From LCIL01 sp041480845 (GTDB lineage Bacteria; Patescibacteriota; Microgenomatia; UBA8517): DNA of 34,092 nucleotides. This document shows positions 1 to 8,183 of the stretch, in pieces. Positions within the stretch are counted from its first letter, which is position 1. The number at the start of each line of letters is the position of its first letter. The notes under the pieces are model-generated. The model had not been told where the DNA came from, ran no database searches, and worked only from the letters and a program-made list of their open reading frames with translations. The position numbers and the translations under genes are program-made. The DNA lies in assembly GCA_041480845.1 (NCBI GenBank), contig JBGPAU010000007.1:1-34092 (forward strand), given 5' to 3'.

Positions 1-678
1 CAACAAAAACATCAAGGGGTTGGAGCAGCAAGGAATTTGGGGGCAAAACACGCAAAGGGGGAAATATTAGTCTTTGTGGATGCGGATATGACTTTTGAAA
101 AAGATTTCCTAAAAAATTTGATAAAACCTATTATTGCCAACCCTCCTTCGCAAGGCTTCGGAAGGGCAAGGGGAACTTTTAGTAAAGAGGAATTTGTATC
201 CAACTGGGAAAATGTTTGGGCAAGATGTTGGAGTATAAATGAAGGATGGGAACCAAGAAGGCGCCACCCCAAGAATTACCCCGATCACCAACCGGTTTTT
301 AGAGCGATTCTTAAAAGCGAATTTGATAGGGTTGGTGGATTTACCCCCGGGGGATACGACGATGATTGGTCTTTGAGCAAAAAACTTAAATACGAGGCAG
401 TCAGTGCACCCGGCGCGATCTTTTATCACAAGAACCCCGACAGACTTCTCAAAGTTTTTGATCACGCCAAATGGGTTTCAAAAAGAAAATATAAGTTGGG
501 GATTATCGGCAAGGTTTACAACCTTATAGTTTATTCTTTTCCCGATTCTGTCTGGCAGGGTTTCTGGAAATCAATTTTTAAGAAGGAACCCCTTTTTATT
601 GTATTTAAAATAGTTTACGACCTTGGGGTATTTACGGGGATTTTGGAATCTGTTGTAAAAGGGAGCGGGGCAAAATGA
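1..678 (+). CDS. Family 2 glycosyltransferase, 5'-truncated by window edge
   Basis: The reading frame is open from base 1, so the true start lies upstream; 225 residues are visible. The visible part begins with QGVGAARNLG (residues 5-14), a GT-A motif preceding the nucleotide-sugar site, followed by VDADM (26-30), the DXD-like metal and nucleotide-sugar site. GGFTPGGYDDDW further on fits the acceptor/catalytic region of GT2 enzymes. The C-terminus is hydrophobic and basic, suggesting membrane association. It probably transfers a sugar from a nucleotide donor during surface-polysaccharide assembly. Its stop overlaps the next start (ATGA), so it belongs to the operon that continues to 10472. 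Donor and acceptor cannot be told from sequence. Confidence 0.85.
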   Translation, partial: QQKHQGVGAARNLGAKHAKGEILVFVDADMTFEKDFLKNLIKPIIANPPSQGFGRARGTFSKEEFVSNWENVWARCWSINEGWEPRRRHPKNYPDHQPVFRAILKSEFDRVGGFTPGGYDDDWSLSKKLKYEAVSAPGAIFYHKNPDRLLKVFDHAKWVSKRKYKLGIIGKVYNLIVYSFPDSVWQGFWKSIFKKEPLFIVFKIVYDLGVFTGILESVVKGSGAK

Positions 679-1988
679 TACTTCTAATAATTTTTCTGGG
701 CCTTATTTTTCGCCTAATTTCACTGAATCAATCGCTTTGGCTCGATGAGGCAACTACTGCGCTTGTTGCAAAAATGTCCATATCCGATATGTTTTCAAAG
801 TTTTTGTCTGCTGATTTTCATCCGCCGCTTTACTACCTGATTATGAAAATCTGGACAGCGGTTTTTGGCTACTTGGAGATTTCTCTAAGGATTCCTTCAA
901 TCGTGTTCGGCTTGGGAACAATTTATTTTATATACCTTATCGGAAAGAAACTTATTAATAAAAAGGTGGGAATCGTGGCATCTATTTTGCTATCAACTTC
1001 GGGTCTTGCTATTTATTACTCGCAGGAAGCAAGAATGTACGCCCTCGCGGCTTTTTTGGTTTCCTGCTCAATCTATTTTCTTTTAGAAAAAAAGTGGATT
1101 ATTTTTTCCGTGATAGTAGCTTTGACAGGGATGACTGATTACGTTTCACTATTTATTATTCCGGTCTTTCTCGTTATTGGATGGAAACACCGTAAGAAAG
1201 TTATTTTTAGTTTTGTACCACTGATCGCGGCACTAATTTTATGGTCGCCGTTTTTTCTCAAGCAAATTTTAGCCGGTCTTTCGGTAAAGGGTTCGGGTTG
1301 GTGGAATCTTTTAGGTACAGCCAATTTTAAAAACCTTGCACTTATCCCGATAAAATTTATGTTTGGTAGAATAAGCTTCGATAATAAAATATTTTATTTC
1401 GCAATTGTGGCTCTGGTCTTTCTCCTTTTCGGATTTTTGCTGTATAAATCTCTTAAGGCGCCGAAAATTTTGTGGGTTTGGCTGATTTTCCCGATTGTTA
1501 CGGGATTTATCGTCAGTTTTATAGTTCCGACTTTGACCTATTTCCGTTATTTATTCTGTCTTACGCCGTTTTATCTGCTGGTGGCATACGGGGCAGGAAA
1601 AACCGGAAGACTGAGTAAAGTTATAACGGTCATTTTGATTATTTTTAATGTTTTTACCTCCGGATACTATCTATTGAATCCAAAATTTCAAAGAGAAGAC
1701 TGGCGTGGATTGGTTAATTTAGTGGAGTCGAAAAAGACAAATAACTCGGTTACAATTTTTTCGGCGGACTCAAATATGGAAGCTTACCTTTATTACGCTC
1801 CTAATGCTAAAATTACAGGACGGGCAGGAATTAAGAATGATTATAACCAGATTTGGCTGGTGACATATTTAGACAGTGTTTTTGATCCGGGTGATACTAC
1901 TAAATTGAAAATAAAATCTTTTGGATACAAAGAACTGGCAGAGTATCAGTTTAATGGGATAGATCCGGTTTATTTATACGAAAAATGA
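675..1988 (+). CDS. Multi-pass membrane glycosyltransferase, GT39/ArnT-like (PMT_2 type)
   Basis: This is a 437-residue, strongly hydrophobic protein with roughly ten membrane segments. After the first segment comes LWLDEATT (Asp24-Glu25) and then DFHPPLYY (47-54). Acidic residues in the first outer loop followed by an HPPLYY-type motif are the signature of GT-C enzymes related to protein O-mannosyltransferases and ArnT, which use polyprenyl-phosphate sugars on the outer membrane face. The C-terminal part (about 350-437) is a soluble extracytoplasmic domain. The start overlaps the stop of the upstream GT2 gene by four bases. The family is clear; the sugar and target (glycan or protein) are unknown. 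Confidence 0.8.
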   Translation: MILLIIFLGLIFRLISLNQSLWLDEATTALVAKMSISDMFSKFLSADFHPPLYYLIMKIWTAVFGYLEISLRIPSIVFGLGTIYFIYLIGKKLINKKVGIVASILLSTSGLAIYYSQEARMYALAAFLVSCSIYFLLEKKWIIFSVIVALTGMTDYVSLFIIPVFLVIGWKHRKKVIFSFVPLIAALILWSPFFLKQILAGLSVKGSGWWNLLGTANFKNLALIPIKFMFGRISFDNKIFYFAIVALVFLLFGFLLYKSLKAPKILWVWLIFPIVTGFIVSFIVPTLTYFRYLFCLTPFYLLVAYGAGKTGRLSKVITVILIIFNVFTSGYYLLNPKFQREDWRGLVNLVESKKTNNSVTIFSADSNMEAYLYYAPNAKITGRAGIKNDYNQIWLVTYLDSVFDPGDTTKLKIKSFGYKELAEYQFNGIDPVYLYEK

Positions 1989-2025
1989 AAATAAGCAAAG
2001 CTTGCCGCTTTAAATAGAAAATATT

Positions 2026-3084
2026 ATGCGTGTTGCAATCGACATTAGTCAAATCGTTTACGGAACAGGTGTTTCTACATACACTGAGAATTTGGTGAAG
2101 TCACTCCTTAAGATTGATCAGGAAGATGATTATACACTCTTTGCAGGGGCTTTCAGGAGGCGAGGCGAGATTTTACAAATGTTTCCTAAAGCCCGTGTAT
2201 TTCCGATTCCACCGGTAGTGGCAGACATTATTTGGAACAAATTTCATATTTTCCCGATTGAAAAATTAATCGGGAATGTTGACGTATTTCATTCGTCCGA
2301 TTGGACAGAACCGCCTTCAGGTGCGTTTAAAGTGACGACGGTTCACGATTTATATCCTCTGAAATTTCCCAGAATGGTTCACCCGAAAATTTTGGAGGTT
2401 CATAAAAGGAAGCTTTCCTGGGTAATCTCGGAAAGTAAAAGAATCATAGCACCATCTAGTTCTACAAAGAAGGATCTAATGGATTTGGGAGTCGACGAGC
2501 AGATTATTAGGGTTATTCCCGAAGCTCCTTCTTTTTCAAAGGCGAGTGAAGCGGAAGTAGCGAGTGTTAAGAAAAAATATCAAATTCAGGGCGACTATTT
2601 GATTTCAATCGGAGTTACGGAGTTAAAAAATACTAAAAGAATTATCGAAGCTTTTCATTTAAGCTCAGCTGGGAAAGAATTAAAACTAATACTCGTGGGC
2701 AGACCATCCAATACTCAAATAAAACCGGAAAGAAATTTAAGAATATTGGGCCATATGCCGCAAAACGATTTGAAGGCACTTCTTACGGGTGCGAGAGGCC
2801 TGGTTTTTGCGTCTTTATATGAAGGTTACGGAATTCCGGTGTTGGATGCCTTTGCCTGCGGAGTGCCTGTTGTCACATCAAATATTTCTTCAATGCCCGA
2901 GGTGGCGGGTGAGGCGGCAGTACTTGTAGATCCGTATGATGCCGCCTCAATAGCTGGCGGTATCACCAAGATCCTAAGTGGTCCCAAGGGGTTAATCGAA
3001 AAAGGATTTGCACGGGTAAGTGGGTTTTCTTGGGAAAAAACCGCCAAGATGACTCTTGATGTGTACAAGGAGGCCACAAAATGA
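2026..3084 (+). CDS. Family 4 glycosyltransferase (GT-B fold)
   Basis: A 352-residue cytosolic enzyme. The N-terminal domain opens with MRVAIDISQ and a GTGVSTYTENL loop, as in many retaining GT4 enzymes that start with a Gly-rich phosphate-binding loop. The C-terminal nucleotide-sugar domain contains ISIGVTELKN and the region EGYGIPVLD (266-274) followed by ACGVPVVTSN and MPEVAGEAA. The usual E-x7-E pair is here E-x7-D (Glu266/Asp274). It should add one sugar to the lipid-linked oligosaccharide. It is 37 bases after the preceding gene and overlaps the next gene by four bases. It is paralogous to the following gene. Donor sugar is not determinable. Confidence 0.85.
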   Translation: MRVAIDISQIVYGTGVSTYTENLVKSLLKIDQEDDYTLFAGAFRRRGEILQMFPKARVFPIPPVVADIIWNKFHIFPIEKLIGNVDVFHSSDWTEPPSGAFKVTTVHDLYPLKFPRMVHPKILEVHKRKLSWVISESKRIIAPSSSTKKDLMDLGVDEQIIRVIPEAPSFSKASEAEVASVKKKYQIQGDYLISIGVTELKNTKRIIEAFHLSSAGKELKLILVGRPSNTQIKPERNLRILGHMPQNDLKALLTGARGLVFASLYEGYGIPVLDAFACGVPVVTSNISSMPEVAGEAAVLVDPYDAASIAGGITKILSGPKGLIEKGFARVSGFSWEKTAKMTLDVYKEATK

Positions 3085-4220
3085 TAGTGGGTATTGACGG
3101 AAACGAGGCTAATGTTAATCAAAGAGTGGGTGTAAACACTTATTCTTATGAATTGCTGAAAAATCTATGGAAACTACAGGATGAGTGGAAATATAAACAC
3201 AAGCTAATAGTTTACCTCAAGGAAAATCCCAGGGATGACATGCCGGGGGAGACCCAATACTTCAAGTACAAAGTGATTAAGGGTGGATCCGCGTGGATTC
3301 TGACAAAGCTTATGCCGAATCTTTTTTTTGACAAGCTGAAATGTGATGTTTTCTTTTCCCCAAGCCACTATGTACCACCAATCGCCCCGATGCCTCGCGT
3401 ATGTTCGATAATGGACCTTGGATACCTCGAATATACGGAGCAATTTAGAAAAAAAGACTTTTGGCAGTTAAAAGTCTGGAGTGCTATCAGCATATATGTA
3501 TCAAAAGCAGTCTTTGCGATATCAAGTAGTACAAAAGCAGATATTGTACGACACTACTCATTTGCTAAGGACAAAATTTACGTTACCCCGCTGGCATACG
3601 ATGCAAGTAAGTTTAATACGAAAATTAGTGATGAGGATGTGCGACGTGTGAGGGGTAGATACTCCATAGTTAGCGACTATGTATTATATTTGGGTACGCT
3701 CAAGCCCAGCAAGAATATTTTAGGTTTGATAGAAGCTTTTTCAAAAATCAGGACTTCAAAACCTGAAATCCGGCTGGTGATCGCAGGTAAAAAAGGCTGG
3801 CTTTATGAATCAATTTTCCAAAAAGTGAAAGAATTGAGCTTGGTGGACCGAATAATTTTCACCGATTATGTCAGTGAGGCTGACAAGCCGGGATTGATTA
3901 AAGGAGCCAGACTTTTTGTCCTTCCGTCCTTTTGGGAGGGATTTGGCTTGGATGTACTCAACGCAATGGCCTGTGGAGTGCCTGTGGTTGTGTCCAATGT
4001 GGGTAGTTTGCCTGAGGTTGTCGGTAGCGCAGGGGTAATGGTCGACCCGAATGATACGGAAAGTATTACCCAAGGCATGAAGGAAGTGCTTTTGGCGCCT
4101 GATACGAAGTATAATAGCTATATAAAGAAAGGTTTGGAGCAAGTGAAGAAGTTTTCTTGGGAAAAAACAGCCAGGGAAACCCTAAAAATATGCTTAAAGA
4201 TAGAACAGGAAAAAAGTTGA
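3081..4220 (+). CDS. Family 4 glycosyltransferase (GT-B fold)
   Basis: A 379-residue GT4 enzyme starting at an ATG that overlaps the previous stop, with a good AAGGAGG ribosome site about ten bases upstream (near 3068). It has the GVNTYSYELL N-terminal loop, LYLGTLKPSKNI at the start of the donor domain, and EGFGLDVLN (286-294) followed by ACGVPVVVSN and LPEVVGSAG. The second glutamate of the E-x7-E motif is Asn294. Sequence and order show it is a sister of the preceding gene, probably by tandem duplication, and likely adds a further sugar to the same glycan. The 3' end overlaps the acyltransferase gene by about 31 bases. Confidence 0.85.
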   Translation: MIVGIDGNEANVNQRVGVNTYSYELLKNLWKLQDEWKYKHKLIVYLKENPRDDMPGETQYFKYKVIKGGSAWILTKLMPNLFFDKLKCDVFFSPSHYVPPIAPMPRVCSIMDLGYLEYTEQFRKKDFWQLKVWSAISIYVSKAVFAISSSTKADIVRHYSFAKDKIYVTPLAYDASKFNTKISDEDVRRVRGRYSIVSDYVLYLGTLKPSKNILGLIEAFSKIRTSKPEIRLVIAGKKGWLYESIFQKVKELSLVDRIIFTDYVSEADKPGLIKGARLFVLPSFWEGFGLDVLNAMACGVPVVVSNVGSLPEVVGSAGVMVDPNDTESITQGMKEVLLAPDTKYNSYIKKGLEQVKKFSWEKTARETLKICLKIEQEKS

Positions 4221-4786
4221 CGTCGGCTCAAGCTCAGCAAAAGATAGTCAACCGTTTGTACAATTATGTCTTGGACTTCGAGCTAATGGTTCTTCGGTGG
4301 GTAGGTCATATCCCATCGCACCTCCTCCGCAAATTGTTATATAAACTTGCCGGGGTAAAGATCGGAAAAGGATCGACACTTCATATGTGGGCTAATTTCT
4401 TTGAACCCGGCGGAATCAAAATTGGTGACGACTCGATTATCGGTGATCACGCTTTTTTGGACGGACGTGCCCCACTTATCATTGGAAATCATGTTGATAT
4501 TGCCTCTTCCGTAATGATTTATAATTCCGAGCACGATTTGGAAAAAGAAGACTTTTCGGCAAGGACCGAGCCGGTAGAAATTGGTGACTATGTTTTTATT
4601 GGCCCTAGGGTGATAATTTTGCCAGGGGTCAAAGTCGGCAAAGGCGCAGTTGTCGCGGCCGGGGCGGTTGTGACGAAAGACGTGCCTGATTTTGCGGTTG
4701 TTGGCGGAGTACCGGGAAAAATGATCGGAGAGCGCAAGAATAAAAATCCAAATTACCGTCTAGGTCGGCCCCGCCTCTTTCAATAA
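4190..4786 (+). CDS. Hexapeptide-repeat acyltransferase (left-handed beta-helix, WbbJ-like)
   Basis: The protein has repeated hexapeptide turns typical of the left-handed beta-helix: IKIGDDSIIGDHAF, IGNHVDIASSVMI, IGDYVFIGPRVIILPGVKVG and GAVVAAGAVVTKDV. The catalytic-type His lies in MIYNSEHDLE, and PGKMIG closes the domain, as in maltose/galactoside O-acetyltransferase relatives. It probably O-acetylates a sugar of the polysaccharide using acetyl-CoA. I chose the ATG at 4190, preceded by AGGGA, over a TTG at 4157 that would lengthen the overlap with the previous gene. About 30-60 N-terminal residues precede the helix. The next gene starts on its stop codon (TAATG). Confidence 0.85.
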   Translation: MLKDRTGKKLTSAQAQQKIVNRLYNYVLDFELMVLRWVGHIPSHLLRKLLYKLAGVKIGKGSTLHMWANFFEPGGIKIGDDSIIGDHAFLDGRAPLIIGNHVDIASSVMIYNSEHDLEKEDFSARTEPVEIGDYVFIGPRVIILPGVKVGKGAVVAAGAVVTKDVPDFAVVGGVPGKMIGERKNKNPNYRLGRPRLFQ

Positions 4787-5298
4787 TGAAAAATCTGGCA
4801 AAAATAGTATTTGCTCTCTTCGGTGTTGCCCTGCTTGTTTATTTAGCCTGGCCGGCTCCTCTATTTCCAAAGACTCTATGGGACTACATATCCTCAACCG
4901 AACCTGCGGATAAGGAAACCCCCCTGAGGCGAGGATACTACACGAATTTAACGAGGGAACAATTGATGAGTCATTATACGAAGGAGTTTGGCTGGGGAGA
5001 AAGGCTTAATTATCCGCCGGAGGAGGCACAAACTTTAATTAGAGACCAAACACGGGCCACTTTTTTGGAGGAAATAGTTCACCCCATGCGCGAATCAATA
5101 TTCATTGCCGGCAATGAATTAGGGCCGGACAGTGGTACTTTTAAGGCCGGCGGCAAAGAATTTAAACAAAAAGTAATTGTTAAGTATGTAGGTTCGAATA
5201 TTTTTATCCGGGTACTTATTGGGTTATCAACTTTAGGGTTAATCTGGATTTTGGCTAGCGAGTGGGTAAAGACAGTAAAAACATGCAGAGATTTTTAG
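4786..5298 (+). CDS. Unknown small membrane protein in polysaccharide operon
   Basis: A 170-residue protein I do not recognise. One membrane segment is near the N-terminus (about 5-25) and another near the C-terminus (about 142-160). Between them is a soluble, probably extracytoplasmic domain rich in charged residues, with LTREQLMSHYTKEFGWG and RATFLEEIVHPMRESIF as its most distinctive stretches. It begins on the stop of the acyltransferase gene and its end overlaps the O-antigen ligase-like gene, so it is almost certainly co-translated with both. The position suggests an accessory role in polymerisation or export of the glycan, but this is inference from context only. Confidence 0.75.
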   Translation: MKNLAKIVFALFGVALLVYLAWPAPLFPKTLWDYISSTEPADKETPLRRGYYTNLTREQLMSHYTKEFGWGERLNYPPEEAQTLIRDQTRATFLEEIVHPMRESIFIAGNELGPDSGTFKAGGKEFKQKVIVKYVGSNIFIRVLIGLSTLGLIWILASEWVKTVKTCRDF

Positions 5299-6692
5299 AT
5301 CTACTTAATAAAATTAATGGGCCGCTCAATCAAATTGCTAAATACCTGATAGCTGCGATCATTGTGATCGTGCCTCTTTATCCAAAATTCCCATTCATTC
5401 AAATTCCCGGCACATATGTTTCGATAAGGTTTGAGGATTTTTTGTTAGCCATCACCGCATTATTCACTTTTATCAAAATTATCCCGAGCATTAGGAGAGT
5501 ATCTAGTGACCACATAACCCGTGCGATGGCAGTATTTCTCCTTATTGGTTTAGTGTCCCTTCTTGCCGGCGTGTTTTTGACACAAACCGTGGTTCCCAGC
5601 ATTGGAGCACTTCATCTACTTAGGCGTGTGGAGTACTTTGTACCATTCTTTACCATTCTGACTTTTTTTCCTTACGAGAAAGGTAAAAATTTGGAGTTTT
5701 ACATCAAGATTCTTATGCTTACCGTATTTGTAGCTTTCTTGTATGGAGTGGGGCAAAAATATCTTAACTTGCCGGTAATAATGACTCAGAATTCAGAATC
5801 CTCGAAGGGGATCGCTTTAAGATGGACTCCCGGAAGCCAAATAACCTCAACCTTTGCCGGTCATTATGATCTTGCCTCGTTCATGGTTTTGGTTTTGCCT
5901 ATTCTTATATGTCTTATCTTTACAGTCAAAGGCAGACTCTCTAAAATCTTTTTATCGCTGGCTTCACTTTCCGGGTATTGGCTGCTGGTAAATACAGCCT
6001 CAAGAATTTCTTTAGCTTCATATTTACTCGCAGTGTGCATTTCCCTGTTTTTAGTAAAGAAATACAAAGCAATTTTAGTCGTGGTCATTATTAGTTTGAT
6101 CTTAAGCGGTTTTTCTACAAGCCTTTTTGCGAGATACAAAAGTTTAATAGACGTTTACTTCCAAAAAATCAAAAATGTCAAGATTGTTGACGCAAATAAC
6201 TTTTATTTTAGAATTTCGGCACGAGAGTCAACATTACCAGCCACGACGGAAATAGCAACACCCACTTCGACGCCAAAAATAGTTATTGAAGATAGATCTA
6301 CTTCGATTAGATTTAATATTGAGTGGCCAAGAGCCATCCGAGCGCTTTCCAAAAGTCCGTTAATCGGTACCGGCTACTCGTCAATTGGGCTTGCTTCCGA
6401 CAATGATTATTTAAGGCTTCTTGCTGAAGTTGGAATTTTAGGTTTTCTGGGTTTTGCTTTAATAATGATCAGGATAGTACTTGTTTTTGTCTCTTCTTTG
6501 CCTATCACCGAAAAATTATCAGGGGTTAAGCTGGGCTTTGTCGCGGGCGTTATTGGTGGTTTTTTTGGGACATTACTAAACGCAGTATTCATCGACGTAT
6601 TCGAGGCATCAAAATTCGCTATAATATTCTGGCTGCTTGTCGGTCTAGCCGTGTATGTGGTAAAACAACAAACATATGATCACAAAATTTAA
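5283..6692 (+). CDS. O-antigen ligase / polymerase-like membrane protein (Wzy_C family)
   Basis: A polytopic protein of 469 residues with about 11-12 membrane helices. A large Thr/Ser/Pro-rich loop (around residues 300-345, TEIATPTSTP) is followed by the family hallmark GTGYSSIGLASDNDYLRLLA and then EVGILGFLGFAL. STFAGHYDLASFMVLVLPIL earlier corresponds to the conserved WaaL-type segment. Relatives ligate or polymerise undecaprenyl-linked glycans outside the cytoplasmic membrane. I used the ATG at 5283 rather than an upstream GTG at 5262 because it shortens the overlap with the preceding gene. It is the candidate polymerase or ligase for the repeat unit built by the neighbouring transferases; which of the two cannot be decided from sequence. 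Confidence 0.85.
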   Translation: MQRFLDLLNKINGPLNQIAKYLIAAIIVIVPLYPKFPFIQIPGTYVSIRFEDFLLAITALFTFIKIIPSIRRVSSDHITRAMAVFLLIGLVSLLAGVFLTQTVVPSIGALHLLRRVEYFVPFFTILTFFPYEKGKNLEFYIKILMLTVFVAFLYGVGQKYLNLPVIMTQNSESSKGIALRWTPGSQITSTFAGHYDLASFMVLVLPILICLIFTVKGRLSKIFLSLASLSGYWLLVNTASRISLASYLLAVCISLFLVKKYKAILVVVIISLILSGFSTSLFARYKSLIDVYFQKIKNVKIVDANNFYFRISARESTLPATTEIATPTSTPKIVIEDRSTSIRFNIEWPRAIRALSKSPLIGTGYSSIGLASDNDYLRLLAEVGILGFLGFALIMIRIVLVFVSSLPITEKLSGVKLGFVAGVIGGFFGTLLNAVFIDVFEASKFAIIFWLLVGLAVYVVKQQTYDHKI

Positions 6693-8145
6693 CCATATTT
6701 GTAAAGGAAAATATTTTGAGTACTTTTTAATATCAATAATCTTGATATTGGGTTTTTTGGTAAGGTTATACAAAATAAATAACCCGATTGCCGACTGGCA
6801 TTCCTGGAGGCAAGTGGATACGGCTTCAGTAAGCAGAGTTTATGTACAGCAAGGAATTAATCTTCTAATTCCACGTTATCATGATATTTCCAGTATTCAA
6901 AGCAGGATCTTTAACCCCAAAGGTTACAGGATGGTAGAGTTCCCTTTTTATAATGCTCTAAATGCAATTTTAGCAATAAACTTTAAAACAATTTCTCTAG
7001 AAGTTTGGGCAAGGTTGATTACAATTTCGTGTGCCCTCATTACTTCGTTTTTCTTGTACCTTATTGGTAAAAGGCTGATGGGTAAATGGGGTGGAATTTT
7101 AAGCGCTTTCTTTTATCTTTTTATACCTTTTAATATTTATTTTACCCGCGTTATTTTGCCGGACCCCATGGGGGTTATGTTTGGTGTGATTTCTCTCTGG
7201 GCTTTCCTGGAATTTACGGGTAATGACAAAAAATTCCTACTCTATGTCTCTGGAATTTTCTTAGGACTTGCGATGTTAATTAAACCGTATCTGGGATTTT
7301 ATCTATTCCCAATAATTTATCTGGCTTTGAAAAAATATGGTATCAAGAAATTTTTAACAGACAAAAAGATCATTATTAATACGGTAATATATTTCATTCT
7401 GGCTTTTGTACCCTTTTTTCTTTGGAGAATGTGGGAAGCAAAATTTCCGGAAGGAATCCCCCTTTACCTTTGGGCTTTTAACGGGAATCTTATTCGGTTT
7501 AAACCGTCTTTTTGGTATTGGATATTCGGCGAAAGATTGGGACACCTTATTTTGGGTTCGTTGGGTTTAATCCCATTTGCATTTGGAGTTATTAATACAA
7601 AAGTGAAGAATTTACTTATACATTGGTTTTTGATCGGGGCACTTTTTTACGTTGTTGTGGTTGCCGATGCTAATGTTATGCATGACTACTATCAAACACT
7701 AACAATCCCCGCTATTTCTTTAGTACTTGCCGCCGGGTCTGTCTTTCTTTGGACTCAAACGAATTTCAATAAAATTCTGGCCAGGGTTGTCCTTATTCTT
7801 TCAGTCGGGGTGATGCTAATTACCGGTTGGAATCAAATTGTTGGGGATTATGCCATCAACCATCCTGAGATTATTGAGGCGGGAGCCGAAGTTGATAAAA
7901 TTACTCCCAAAGATGCGCTAGTAATTGCGCCGTACGTGGGTGATACTTCTTTTTTATATCAAACGAACCGATGGGGTTGGCCCGTTATTGACGACTCAAT
8001 AGACAACATGATCAAACAGGGTGCGGATTATTATGTAACAGTAGATTTGGGAAGCGCTGATATAAAAATGATTCAAGCAAGATTCAAAACCATAGAAAAA
8101 ACCGATAAATATATAATCATCGATCTTCATCAGTCCATTAAATAA
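6676..8145 (+). CDS. Multi-pass membrane glycosyltransferase, GT39-like with HxxRQxDT motif
   Basis: A 489-residue protein with about ten membrane segments. After the first helix lies DWHSWRQVDTAS (40-51), then MVEFPFYNALNAI, and after the third helix RVILPDPMGVMF. This is the GT-C layout of PMT_2/ArnT relatives. The C-terminal 90 residues form a soluble domain. The family uses polyprenyl-linked sugar donors at the outer membrane face. It shares the D-x-H-x-x-R-Q-x-D-T and EFP motifs with the minus-strand gene at 10546-12033 and is its paralogue. The start overlaps the O-antigen ligase-like gene by 17 bases. Substrate unknown. Confidence 0.8.
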   Translation: MITKFNHICKGKYFEYFLISIILILGFLVRLYKINNPIADWHSWRQVDTASVSRVYVQQGINLLIPRYHDISSIQSRIFNPKGYRMVEFPFYNALNAILAINFKTISLEVWARLITISCALITSFFLYLIGKRLMGKWGGILSAFFYLFIPFNIYFTRVILPDPMGVMFGVISLWAFLEFTGNDKKFLLYVSGIFLGLAMLIKPYLGFYLFPIIYLALKKYGIKKFLTDKKIIINTVIYFILAFVPFFLWRMWEAKFPEGIPLYLWAFNGNLIRFKPSFWYWIFGERLGHLILGSLGLIPFAFGVINTKVKNLLIHWFLIGALFYVVVVADANVMHDYYQTLTIPAISLVLAAGSVFLWTQTNFNKILARVVLILSVGVMLITGWNQIVGDYAINHPEIIEAGAEVDKITPKDALVIAPYVGDTSFLYQTNRWGWPVIDDSIDNMIKQGADYYVTVDLGSADIKMIQARFKTIEKTDKYIIIDLHQSIK

Positions 8146-8147
8146 AT

Positions 8148-8183
8148 ATGAAGATTCTTACGACCATATCGCAAAATTTATGA
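8148..8183 (+). other. 11-codon mini-ORF overlapping a glycosyltransferase start
   Basis: An ATG at 8148 opens an 11-codon frame encoding MKILTTISQNL. Its TGA overlaps the ATG of the next gene (ATGA at 8180-8183). The first four residues equal those of the downstream protein (MKIL). It could be a leader cistron giving translational coupling, or a relic of a duplicated gene start. Nothing proves it is translated. Confidence 0.25.

Noticed and set aside
109..465. Antisense frame of 118 codons opposite the GT2 gene, and many similar minus or off-frame frames
   Set aside because: They lie wholly inside well-supported genes, have no recognisable motifs and look like frame shadows.
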